Assembly: GCA_031384695.1 (NCBI GenBank)
Contig: JANNAV010000274.1
Coordinates: 1-14,551 of the forward strand
Source: JANNAV01 sp031384695
GTDB lineage: Bacteria; Pseudomonadota; Alphaproteobacteria; Rhodobacterales; Rhodobacteraceae
Direction: 5' to 3'
Length of the DNA: 14,551 nt
The position numbers and the translations under genes were made by a program. Below, piece after piece: positions 1 through 5,605 of this stretch. The number at the start of each line of letters is the position of its first letter. The first letter of the stretch is position 1. The notes below the pieces were generated by a model. The model had not been told where the DNA came from, did not search any database, and saw nothing but the letters and a program-made list of their open reading frames with translations.

Positions 1-176
1 TGGGCTGTGACCGAGGTGAGGGTTTCGCCGTAGCGCGCGTAGGGCACGCATTCGCCGATACCGGAAAAGCCCGCGCGCGTGATGCGGACGGTCAGCACAT
101 GGGCGTGGGTTTTGGAGCCGCGCGAGATGGTGAAGGGCTGCGCGAGGGCGAAGGTTTCGGGAGTGACGGTGATCAT
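1..176 (-). CDS. dgcA: Dipeptide epimerase (enolase superfamily), N-terminal fragment
   Basis: Only the first 58 codons lie in the window; the gene runs off the left edge. The fragment shows the N-terminal capping domain typical of L-Ala-D/L-Glu-type dipeptide epimerases, with the runs LAQPFTISRGSKT (residues 11-23) and GECVPYARYGET (41-52). The latter is a hallmark of the subgroup that alphaproteobacteria use to epimerise dipeptides or N-acetylated amino acids (DgcA). The catalytic lysines and metal ligands are in the missing part, so activity cannot be judged. The ATG at 174-176 is the natural family start, although no clear Shine-Dalgarno precedes it. The gene diverges from mcl1. Family membership is fairly sure; the exact substrate is not. 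Confidence 0.8.
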   Translation of the reverse strand, partial: MITVTPETFALAQPFTISRGSKTHAHVLTVRITRAGFSGIGECVPYARYGETLTSVTA

Positions 177-274
177 GGCGGGACTTGGGATATGGGTGTT
201 TTTCAGCGTATTTTCGATGTAGCTTGTTCGTCGTGCATCTGTCCCTACGCGGGCAGGCCCGGTTGGCGCAAGCA

Positions 275-343
275 TTGCCGCAATCGCAGCCGTGATTTGC
301 TGCAACTGCGAAATGGTTCTTGTTGTGCTTTGCGCAATATACT
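275..343 (+). promoter_or_regulatory. Putative mcl1 promoter/operator with three TTGC-GCAA palindromes
   Basis: The 214-bp divergent region between dgcA and mcl1 holds three short palindromes of the form TTGC(N)GCAA: TTGCCGCAA at 275-283, TTGCTGCAA at 297-305 and TTGCGCAA at 330-337. Start-to-start spacings are 22 and 33 bp, close to two and three helical turns. A -10-like TATACT at 338-343 directly follows the third site; no convincing -35 is visible. The half-sites resemble the TTTGCAAA-type sites recalled for PccR/RamB-family short-chain acyl-CoA regulators, which would suit a gene that yields propionyl-CoA. The palindromes are seen directly; the regulator and start site are inferred. Confidence 0.4.
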
Positions 344-390
344 ATCCCTGCGGGCATCTGATACGTAATTTCCTTACCCGGAGGCCGCGC

Positions 391-1347
391 ATGTCTTTCC
401 GCCCCCAACCCAACCCGCCCGCCCGTCCGAACCGCTGCCAGTTGTTCGGGCCGGGATCGAAACCGGTGCTGTTTGCCAAGATGGCGGCGTCGGCGGCGGA
501 TGTGGTCAATCTGGATCTGGAGGATTCGGTATCGCCCGCCGACAAGGCGCAGGCGCGGGCCAATGTGATTGCGGCGACGCGCGAGGTGGAGTGGGGCGGC
601 AAGCTGTTGTCGGTGCGGATCAACGGGCTTGATACGCCGTATTGGTACCGCGATGTGGTGGACCTTTTGGAGCAGGCGGGCGACCGGCTGGACCAGATCA
701 TGATCCCCAAGGTGGGCTGTGCGGCGGATATCTATGCGGTGGATGCGCTGGTGACGGCGGTGGAACGCGCGATGGGGCGGGCGCGGCCGGTCAGTTTTGA
801 GGTGATCATCGAAAGTGCGGCGGGGATTGCGCATGTGGAGGAGATCGCGGCGGCCAGTCCGCGGTTGCAGGCGATGAGCCTGGGGGCGGCGGATTTCGCG
901 GCCAGCATGGGGATGCAGACCACCGGGATCGGCGGGACGCAGGAGAATTATTACGTGGAGCGCGCCGGGGTGCGGCACTGGTCGGACCCCTGGCACTGGG
1001 CGCAGGCGGCGATTGTGGCGGCGTGCCGGACGCATGGGGTGTTGCCTGTCGATGGACCGTTTGGTGATTTCTCGGATGACGAGGGGTTTCTGGCGCAGGC
1101 GCGGCGGTCGGCCACTTTGGGGATGGTGGGGAAATGGGCCATCCATCCCAAGCAGATTGCGCTGTGCAACGAGGTGTTCACGCCATCAGAGGCGGCGGTG
1201 GCGGAGGCGCGCGAGATATTGGCCGCGATGGCCGGGGCTGTGGCGCGGGGCGAGGGGGCGACGGTTTACAAGGGGCGGCTGGTGGATATCGCCTCGATCA
1301 AGCAGGCGGAAGTTATCGTCAAGCAGGCGGCTTTGATCGCCGGCTGA
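391..1347 (+). CDS. mcl1: L-malyl-CoA/beta-methylmalyl-CoA lyase
   Basis: This 318-aa cytosolic enzyme of the HpcH/HpaI aldolase-citrate lyase-like family closely matches my recall of Rhodobacter Mcl1 along its whole length. It reversibly cleaves beta-methylmalyl-CoA to glyoxylate plus propionyl-CoA, and L-malyl-CoA to glyoxylate plus acetyl-CoA, in the ethylmalonyl-CoA pathway that replaces the glyoxylate bypass. Visible features are the start NRCQLFGPGS (14-23), NLDLEDSV (40-47), SVRINGLDTP (74-83), the Mg-binding Glu141 in EVIIESAAG and Asp168 in GAADFAASMGMQT, the GKWAIHPKQI segment (247-256) and Asp299 near the C-terminus, a likely catalytic base. The ATG at 391 is chosen because GGAGG lies at 380-384, six bases upstream, and the protein then starts MSFRPQP as in Rhodobacter homologues. 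The open frame extends further upstream, but the extra residues look non-coding. The gene stands alone, convergent with the DUF1801 gene. Confidence 0.96.
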   Translation: MSFRPQPNPPARPNRCQLFGPGSKPVLFAKMAASAADVVNLDLEDSVSPADKAQARANVIAATREVEWGGKLLSVRINGLDTPYWYRDVVDLLEQAGDRLDQIMIPKVGCAADIYAVDALVTAVERAMGRARPVSFEVIIESAAGIAHVEEIAAASPRLQAMSLGAADFAASMGMQTTGIGGTQENYYVERAGVRHWSDPWHWAQAAIVAACRTHGVLPVDGPFGDFSDDEGFLAQARRSATLGMVGKWAIHPKQIALCNEVFTPSEAAVAEAREILAAMAGAVARGEGATVYKGRLVDIASIKQAEVIVKQAALIAG

Positions 1348-1373
1348 GGGGCGGGCGGGCAGACCAGAAAGAG

Positions 1374-1408
1374 GGGGGGCTGTCCGCCCCCCTAAGGCCG
1401 ACGCCTTA
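1374..1408 (+). terminator. GC-rich double hairpin after mcl1
   Basis: Two hairpins follow the mcl1 stop. The first has 7-bp arms GGGGGGC (1374-1380) and GCCCCCC (1386-1392) around TGTCC. The second has arms TAAGGC (1393-1398) and GCCTTA (1403-1408) around CGAC. There is no U-run directly after them, so this is not a textbook intrinsic terminator. It lies between two convergent genes, where it could stop or protect transcripts from either side. The extragenic motif with ATATTT begins 15 bp further on. Confidence 0.5.
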
Positions 1409-1423
1409 CGGCTTTGGCCTTCT

Positions 1424-1451
1424 CCCCCGAGGATATTTGGGCAGGGAAGAA
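1424..1451 (+). repeat. Extragenic motif, copy A
   Basis: This 28-bp stretch reads CCCCCGAGG, ATATTT, G, GGCAG, GG, AAGAA in order. It matches the inverted stretch at 4448-4476 in 24 of 28 aligned positions with one 1-bp indel. Both copies lie in convergent spacers directly 3' of GC-rich hairpins. Copy A touches the TGA (1452-1454) of the DUF1801 gene. I recall similar CCCCCGAGGATATTT-like sequences after genes in Rhodobacterales genomes. A role in 3'-end formation is an inference. Confidence 0.6.
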
Positions 1452-1946
1452 TCAGGGCACGGGCTGGTTGGGAACGGGCTGGTTGGGGACGGGCTGGTTG
1501 GGCACGGGCTGGTTGGGGGCGTGCTGGTTGGGGGCGTGCCAGGTGAGGGCGCGGTCTATCAGCATGGCGAGGGGATGGGGGGCGATGTCTTGCGGGGTGG
1601 CGAACAGGACGGCGCGGCTGCCTATGGTGCGCTGACCATGGCCGGGGCCTGCCAGGAAGGTTTCGATCAGGTCGGTGCGGCAATGGACGTAGAGGGCGAA
1701 GCCGATTTGATCGTGGGATTTCGGCGGCGGGCCGATGCGCAGGCTGCAAGCGGCGCCGGTTTTGAGGGTGAGGTAGGCGGGCTGGCCCCAGCGCAACGCT
1801 TCGGTGAGGGGGCCGATTTGGGGCAGTTTGGCGGCGCGGGTGAAGATCAGCGCGCGCAACTGCATCAGCCCGGCGCGCGCCGGTTCGGGGAAGGCGTTGA
1901 AGGCGGCCTGCAAGTCTGGCGCGGGTGGGGGGCTGGCCGAACTCAT
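1452..1946 (-). CDS. DUF1801-family protein with repetitive C-terminal tail
   Basis: This 164-aa protein has a DUF1801 (YdhG-like) domain at residues of about 10-130, recognised by LRWGQPAYLT and the segment IGFALYVHCRTDLIETFL. The molecular role of this small alpha/beta family is not settled. The C-terminus after ALTWHAPNQ is a run of five-residue units, HAPNQ twice and then PVPNQ four times, ending in PVP. It is encoded by a 15-bp tandem repeat and is unlike the rest of the domain, so the tail is probably disordered and of recent origin. The start ATG (1944-1946) overlaps the AraC-type regulator's TGA in an ATGA, so the two are translationally coupled. There is no signal peptide or membrane segment. 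Confidence 0.8.
   Translation of the reverse strand: MSSASPPPAPDLQAAFNAFPEPARAGLMQLRALIFTRAAKLPQIGPLTEALRWGQPAYLTLKTGAACSLRIGPPPKSHDQIGFALYVHCRTDLIETFLAGPGHGQRTIGSRAVLFATPQDIAPHPLAMLIDRALTWHAPNQHAPNQPVPNQPVPNQPVPNQPVP
1455..1544. repeat. 15-bp minisatellite inside the DUF1801 gene
   Basis: Five clear 15-bp units run 1455-1469, 1470-1484, 1485-1499, 1500-1514 and 1515-1529, with a degenerate sixth at 1530-1544. The plus-strand consensus is GGGNACGGGCTGGTT, encoding (PVPNQ)n on the minus strand. The two units nearest the domain carry GCGTGC instead of ACGGGC and encode HAPNQ, so the more uniform PVPNQ units sit next to the stop codon. The period is a multiple of three, so copy-number change would not shift the frame. 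Confidence 0.95.
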
Positions 1947-2785
1947 CGCGCTGCCAGTGGCAGATGCAATTCGGTGATCAGATCATCGGGGGCGGTGTTC
2001 ATCGGGCTGTTCTTGTAGACTTCAAATGCGGGGGCATCTGCGGGCTCTTCGCCCGACGCGGGCAGCCAGACGCTGTAAAGCTGATCATAGGCGGCAGGCA
2101 GGCCGGCATAGGGGCCTTTGCAGGTGAGCACAGCGTTGCGGGCTGCGGAAAGGTGAACGGTTTCGATGGGTGCCGCGATCCCGGCATCGCCCACAATCTC
2201 AAACCCCGCATGGCTGCGCAGATCGGCGGGGGCAACGGCCGAGGGATCATCGTAAAACACCCCGACCATATCGCCCGCATGGGCAAACAGGCCGCGCGCC
2301 GCCATGGTGGCTGACAGCCGCTCGAACGCGCGGCCGATTTCATGATAGAGCCCCTTGTGCGGCATGGAGGCCAGACGGCGGGCGGGCTCATCGCGGATAT
2401 CTATGGGGTGCATGGCGGTGATCCTTGGGATGGAGCGGCGGGAAAAGGGGCGCAATTCGCCCCGGTTGCGAAAGGCCGCAGGGGTGGCGGCGTAGTGATC
2501 GGTGAAGGCGCGGGTGAAACTGGCGGCATTCGGATAGCCGACATCGCGGGCAATCCTGGCAAACGGCTGCGCGGTTTGCACGAGGGCTATCGAGGCGCGG
2601 TGCAGCCGCACCCGGCGCACCGCCTGCGCCGTTGTCTCGCCGGTCATGGCGCGAAACACCCGGTGCCAGTGAAAGCGGCTGAAGGCGGCAACATCCGCCA
2701 GTGCGTCCAGCGAAAGATCACCCGCCGGGTGGTCGTGGATATGATCCAGCACCCGCACCAGACGTTCTTCATAAGCGTTTGGCAT
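1943..2785 (-). CDS. AraC-family regulator with C-terminal GyrI-like domain
   Basis: This 280-aa transcription regulator has two helix-turn-helix motifs of the AraC/XylS type at residues of about 8-108. The second includes FARIARDVGYPNAASFTRAF (75-94). A GyrI-like/SBMC effector-binding domain follows (about 123-279), ending in the family signature YKNSPMNTAPDDLITELHLP (257-276). This is the Rob/BmrR-like layout used to sense small, often cationic or hydrophobic ligands. Two ATGs are adjacent (2786-2788 and 2783-2785). The second is preferred because AGGA then lies six bases upstream, giving MPNAYEER. The reading frame stays open far upstream, antisense to accA, but that part is not coding. 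It overlaps the DUF1801 gene by 4 bp and diverges from accA, so it may control its own operon, accA, or both. Confidence 0.9.
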   Translation of the reverse strand: MPNAYEERLVRVLDHIHDHPAGDLSLDALADVAAFSRFHWHRVFRAMTGETTAQAVRRVRLHRASIALVQTAQPFARIARDVGYPNAASFTRAFTDHYAATPAAFRNRGELRPFSRRSIPRITAMHPIDIRDEPARRLASMPHKGLYHEIGRAFERLSATMAARGLFAHAGDMVGVFYDDPSAVAPADLRSHAGFEIVGDAGIAAPIETVHLSAARNAVLTCKGPYAGLPAAYDQLYSVWLPASGEEPADAPAFEVYKNSPMNTAPDDLITELHLPLAAR

Positions 2786-2848
2786 CATCTGTCCTGTCGG
2801 TTTGTTGGCACCGGCATGCCATGGGGGGGCCGCACAAATCTTGCTCAG

Positions 2849-2879
2849 TTGCATCTTGGAATAGCCAAGGCCATATAGG
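2849..2879 (+). promoter_or_regulatory. Possible accA promoter with internal palindrome
   Basis: The 120-bp gap between the AraC-type gene and accA contains the palindrome CTTGG-N5-CCAAG at 2855-2869. It lies between a possible -35 TTGCAT (2849-2854) and a possible -10 TATAGG (2874-2879); the 19-bp spacing is long. A palindrome within a divergent promoter next to an AraC/GyrI regulator is a reasonable operator candidate. Start sites and binding are inferred. Confidence 0.3.
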
Positions 2880-2905
2880 AAGCCATCCTGATGTGGAGCC
2901 TGCGC

Positions 2906-3865
2906 ATGAATTATCTGGAATTCGAAAAGCCGTTGTCCGAGATTGAAGGCAAGGCAGAAGAGATGCGGGCGATCAGCCGGGGTGCTTCGGGCACCGATAT
3001 GACCAGGGAGGCCGAGGCGTTGGACCGCAAGGCCGAGGTGCTGCTGCGCGAGTTGTATAAGGATCTGACGCCCTGGCGGAAATGTCAGGTAGCGCGCCAC
3101 CCCGACCGTCCGCATGCCAAGGATTACATTGAGGCGTTGTTCAGCGAGTTTACCGCGCTGGCAGGGGATCGCGGCTTTGCCGATGACCATGCGGTGATGG
3201 GCGGTCTTGCACGGTTCAACGATACGCCGGTGGTGGTGATCGGCCATGAGAAGGGCAATGACACCAAAAGCCGGATCGAGCGCAATTTCGGCATGGCGCG
3301 GCCCGAGGGCTACCGCAAGGCAGTGCGGCTGATGGATCTGGCGGACCGGTTCCGCCTGCCGGTGATCACGCTGGTGGATACCCCCGGCGCCTATCCGGGC
3401 AAAGGTGCGGAAGAGCGGGGGCAGGCCGAGGCGATTGCGCGGTCCACCCAGAAGTGCCTTGAAATCGGGGTGCCGCTGATTTCGGTGATCATCGGCGAGG
3501 GCGGCTCGGGCGGGGCGGTGGCCTTCGCGACGGCCAACCGGATCGCCATGCTGGAGCATTCGGTTTACTCGGTGATCAGCCCCGAGGGCTGCGCCAGCAT
3601 CCTGTGGAAGGATGCCGAGAAGATGCGCGAGGCGGCGGAGGCGTTGCGGCTGACGGCGCAGGATTTGCAAAAGCTGGGGGTGATCGAGCGGATCGTCAAA
3701 GAGCCGTTGGGTGGCGCGCAGCGGGGCCGGAAAGAGACCATCGAGGCGGTGGGCAAGGCGATTGAGACCATGCTGAAAGAGTTGGTGGGCAAGAAGCCCG
3801 AGGCGCTGATCCGCGACCGGCGGCAGAAGTTTCTGGATATGGGGGCGAAGGGGCTGGCGGCGTGA
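2906..3865 (+). CDS. accA: Acetyl-CoA carboxylase carboxyltransferase subunit alpha
   Basis: This 319-aa protein has the usual length for AccA. It pairs with AccD to transfer CO2 from carboxybiotin on AccB to acetyl-CoA, making malonyl-CoA for fatty-acid synthesis in the cytosol. The family N-terminus MNYLEFEKPLSEIEGK is intact, followed by PWRKCQVARHPDRPHAKDYI (57-76). The crotonase-like carboxyltransferase core has DTPGAYPGKGAEERGQAEAI (158-177), GEGGSGGA for oxyanion/CoA binding (197-204) and ISPEGCASILWKD (224-236). The ATG at 2906 is chosen over the one at 2891 because GGAG (2895-2898) is seven bases upstream and the protein then starts at the conserved position. Its stop overlaps the GTG of the GNAT gene by 4 bp, so the two are co-translated. 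AccD is not in the window. Confidence 0.97.
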   Translation: MNYLEFEKPLSEIEGKAEEMRAISRGASGTDMTREAEALDRKAEVLLRELYKDLTPWRKCQVARHPDRPHAKDYIEALFSEFTALAGDRGFADDHAVMGGLARFNDTPVVVIGHEKGNDTKSRIERNFGMARPEGYRKAVRLMDLADRFRLPVITLVDTPGAYPGKGAEERGQAEAIARSTQKCLEIGVPLISVIIGEGGSGGAVAFATANRIAMLEHSVYSVISPEGCASILWKDAEKMREAAEALRLTAQDLQKLGVIERIVKEPLGGAQRGRKETIEAVGKAIETMLKELVGKKPEALIRDRRQKFLDMGAKGLAA

Positions 3866-4353
3866 GCGGTTTTGCGGTTCGCGATGCGCGGCGTGATGAT
3901 GCGGCGGGCCTGTGCGCGGTTTTGAATGCGATCATCCGCGCGGGCGGCACGACGGCGCTGCAAGACCAGTTGAGCGTGCCGCAGTTTGATGACTGGTTCA
4001 TCAGCGGGCGCTATGTGCGGGCTTGTCAGGTGGCGGTGGCGGGCGAGGAACGGCTGGGTTTTCAGCAGTTGAGCAATTTCTATCCTTTGCCAGAGGGTTG
4101 GGTGGATATCGGCACGTTCACGCGCCGCGAGAACCCGGTGCGTGGGGTGGGGGCGGCGCTGTTCGCCGCCACCCGCGCGCGGGCCACAGCATTGGGGTAT
4201 CAGGTGATCAACGCCACCATCCGGGCCGATAACGCGCCGGGGCTGGCCTATTATTCCCGGATGGGGTTCCGCGATTACCGGCTGGATGCGGGCATCCCCC
4301 TGGCCGATGGTCGCCCGGTGGACCGGATCAACCGGCGGTTTGATCTGGGGTAA
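3862..4353 (+). CDS. GNAT-family N-acetyltransferase
   Basis: This 163-aa single-domain protein has the GNAT fold: an N-terminal strand AVRDARRDDAAGLCAVLNAI (5-24), the acetyl-CoA pyrophosphate-binding loop RGVGAALF (101-108 approximately) following DIGTFTRREN, and the C-terminal motif NAPGLAYYSRMGFRDY. The arrangement resembles phosphinothricin/RimI-like small-molecule acetyltransferases, but the substrate cannot be read from the sequence. Translation begins at GTG 3862-3864, inside the accA stop region (GTGA overlap), so expression probably depends on accA. The tandem terminator units start about 120 bp after the stop. Confidence 0.85.
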   Translation: MSGFAVRDARRDDAAGLCAVLNAIIRAGGTTALQDQLSVPQFDDWFISGRYVRACQVAVAGEERLGFQQLSNFYPLPEGWVDIGTFTRRENPVRGVGAALFAATRARATALGYQVINATIRADNAPGLAYYSRMGFRDYRLDAGIPLADGRPVDRINRRFDLG

Positions 4354-4447
4354 AGCTGGACAGGCAGGCGGCTGGGGAATTGGCTTTGGCGGTAATATTC
4401 TGCACTTGTTCCAGACAATTCGATTAAAACTGCCTGCCCCTCCCCGC

Positions 4448-4476
4448 TTCTTTACTGCCTAAATATCCCACGGGGG
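4448..4476 (-). repeat. Extragenic motif, copy B
   Basis: Read on the minus strand this is CCCCCGTGGG, ATATTT, A, GGCAG, TA, AAGAA. It matches copy A at 1424-1451 in 24 of 28 aligned positions with one extra G. As in copy A, a G-rich/C-rich hairpin (4478-4498) lies immediately before the CCCCCG end. On this strand it is the downstream boundary of the ftsE-to-PPOX operon, so the order hairpin, CCCCCG, ATATTT is the same relative to a preceding gene as at mcl1. Confidence 0.6.
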
Positions 4477-4510
4477 TGCGGGGGTGTGAAACCCCCGCTT
4501 TTTGGCGCAA
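4476..4510 (+). terminator. Tandem terminator unit 1
   Basis: The arms GCGGGGGT (4478-4485) and ACCCCCGC (4491-4498) form an 8-bp stem with the five-base loop GTGAA. TTTTT follows at 4499-4503 and then GGCGCAA. This is a textbook intrinsic terminator for transcription on the plus strand, ending the accA-GNAT transcript. It is the first of three 35-bp units. Confidence 0.8.
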
Positions 4511-4545
4511 GTGCGGGGGCGCGAGGCCCCCGCTTTTTGGCGCAA
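4511..4545 (+). terminator. Tandem terminator unit 2
   Basis: The arms GCGGGGGC (4513-4520) and GCCCCCGC (4526-4533) form a perfect 8-bp stem with loop GCGAG, followed by TTTTT (4534-4538). Compared with unit 1 the loop-closing pair is C-G instead of T-A, so both sides changed and pairing was kept. Confidence 0.8.
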
Positions 4546-4580
4546 GTGCGGGGGCGCGAGGCCCCGGCTTTTTGGCGCAG
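4546..4580 (+). terminator. Tandem terminator unit 3
   Basis: The arms GCGGGGGC (4548-4555) and GCCCCGGC (4561-4568) pair with a single mismatch around loop GCGAG, followed by TTTTT (4569-4573). The stem is weaker than in units 1 and 2 but the unit is otherwise nearly identical to unit 2. A fourth unit at 4581 onward has lost the T-run. Confidence 0.7.
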
Positions 4581-4655
4581 GTGCAGATGCGCGAGGCCCC
4601 GGCAGCCGCTGGCAGGCAAAGCCGGTGTTGCGTCACGGTTTATGCCGTCATCGGC

Positions 4656-5264
4656 CTACCACCAGCCCAGATGCGCGCGGGTGGCGCGTTCGCTGTCATA
4701 GGCCGCGCCGTCGATACCGCCTGCGCTGGCGTCTTGCAGCATCTGGCCCGGCGTGGGCAGATGTGCCGAGCGGTCGCCCGATGTCCAGAGTGCCGAGCGT
4801 TGCAGCGCGCGGGCGCATTGCGAATAGACCTCGGCAATGGCGATCACCATCACGGTGCGCGGCCTGATGCCGTCGCGGCCAAACCGGGCGCGCAGGGCAT
4901 CATCGGCGGTCAGCCGGGCGGTGCCGTTGACGCGGATTGCGGTGGTGGAGCCTGCGATCAGAAAGATCAGCGACACCCGGCCATCGCGCAGGATGTTGCG
5001 CAGGCTGTCGATCCGCTCGTTGCCTTTCCAGTCGGGCATCAACAGGGTCTCGGGGTTCAGCACCGTCACCACCGGGCCTTCGTCGCCGCGCGGGCTGCCA
5101 TCGGTGCCTTCGGGGCCGACGGTGGACAGGATGCAGAACCGCGATCTTGCAAGAAAGGCGCTGTAGGCGGGGGTCAGGTGGTTCGACACTTTGGCGATGG
5201 CGGGGGCTTTGGGCGTGCCGTAATGGGCGTGCAGGGCATCCAGATCGGTGATCCAGTCCATCAT
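4656..5264 (-). CDS. Pyridoxamine 5'-phosphate oxidase-related FMN-binding protein
   Basis: This 202-aa protein has the split-barrel flavin-binding fold. Residues 38-115 hold the core: FLARSRFCILSTVGPEGTDG (37-56), SPRGDEGPVVTVLNPETLLM, then PDWKGNERIDSLRNIL and the strand RVSLIFLIAGS. Together with the C-terminal helix-rich part this resembles the TIGR04025 (DR2398/MSMEG_1061-type) FMN subfamily rather than the vitamin B6 enzyme PdxH. The substrate is unknown; members are thought to be flavin- or F420-dependent redox or detoxification proteins. It is the last gene of the ftsE operon; its ATG (5262-5264) overlaps the TfoX-domain gene's TGA by 4 bp. An in-frame ATG follows at once (5259-5261), so the true start could be one codon later. 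Confidence 0.85.
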   Translation of the reverse strand: MMDWITDLDALHAHYGTPKAPAIAKVSNHLTPAYSAFLARSRFCILSTVGPEGTDGSPRGDEGPVVTVLNPETLLMPDWKGNERIDSLRNILRDGRVSLIFLIAGSTTAIRVNGTARLTADDALRARFGRDGIRPRTVMVIAIAEVYSQCARALQRSALWTSGDRSAHLPTPGQMLQDASAGGIDGAAYDSERATRAHLGWW

Positions 5265-5605
5265 TTCACCTTTGGTTTCTTGGGTTTTGGCGGCTTTTTG
5301 GGCTTAGGCGGCGGGGCATCAGACGCCACGGCGCGCAGGGCGCGGATGCAGAGTTCGGGATCATCCAGCGCCTCGGAGCCTATGATATAGTCTTTGCTGC
5401 CCGGATAGGCCGGACCGCGTGGGGCATCTGACAGCAGGGCCAGCGCCGAAGGGGTGGGTTTGATGAACAGCGTGTCGTCGCAGACAAAGGCCACCACGAT
5501 GCCGCTCACATAAAGTGCGTATTCGCCGAACATCTTTTTGGCGGTGAGGGGCAGGGGCAGCAGGGTATCGAGGATGTGTTCGATGGTGGCGGGCGCGGTG
5601 CTCAT
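5261..5605 (-). CDS. TfoX N-terminal-domain protein
   Basis: This 114-aa protein has a single TfoX/Sxy N-terminal domain at residues of about 5-93, marked by KKMFGEYALY (23-32), the strand-rich VVAFVCDDTLFIKPT and the helix with LCIRALRAV. The C-terminal TfoX domain is absent. Full-length Sxy/TfoX activates competence genes in gammaproteobacteria, but stand-alone N-domains in alphaproteobacteria have no established role. After the domain comes a Lys/Pro tail (residues 98-114, PPPKPKKPPKPKKPKVK), strongly basic and probably disordered, which could bind nucleic acid or acidic lipids. It overlaps both neighbours by 4 bp (ATGA at each junction), so it is translationally coupled to plsC and the flavoprotein gene. 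Confidence 0.85.
   Translation of the reverse strand: MSTAPATIEHILDTLLPLPLTAKKMFGEYALYVSGIVVAFVCDDTLFIKPTPSALALLSDAPRGPAYPGSKDYIIGSEALDDPELCIRALRAVASDAPPPKPKKPPKPKKPKVK

Larger units (their letters stand above)
4354..4655. other. Convergent spacer between the GNAT and PPOX genes
   Basis: This 302-bp gene-free stretch separates two convergent operons. The first 90 bp are unremarkable apart from a loose inverted repeat, GGCAGGC at 4363-4369 and GCCTGCC at 4432-4438. Then come the extragenic motif (4448-4476, minus orientation), three tandem 35-bp hairpin units (4476-4580) and a decayed fourth unit starting GTGCAGATGCGCGAGGCCCC at 4581. Open frames across it have the repetitive composition of the hairpins and are not credible genes. 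Confidence 0.8.

Noticed and set aside
1134..2018. Open frame of about 294 codons spanning the mcl1 end, spacer and antisense DUF1801 gene
   Set aside because: It crosses the hairpin and extragenic motif and shows only repetitive Gly-rich sequence derived from the minisatellite.
2891..2905. Earlier ATG for accA at 2891
   Set aside because: It would add five residues not typical of AccA and has no ribosome-binding site, while GGAG is well placed for the ATG at 2906.
2786..3670. N-terminal extension of the AraC-type regulator to about 575 residues
   Set aside because: The extra part is antisense to accA and lacks any domain; a good ribosome-binding site and family start exist at 2785.
4476..4620. 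CRISPR-like array of 35-bp direct repeats
   Set aside because: The units are directly contiguous with no spacers, and each ends in a T-run after a hairpin, so terminator duplication explains them.
4476..5390. Open frame of about 304 codons across the terminator array and opposite the PPOX gene
   Set aside because: It begins within the hairpin repeats and is otherwise antisense to the PPOX flavoprotein; no family resemblance.
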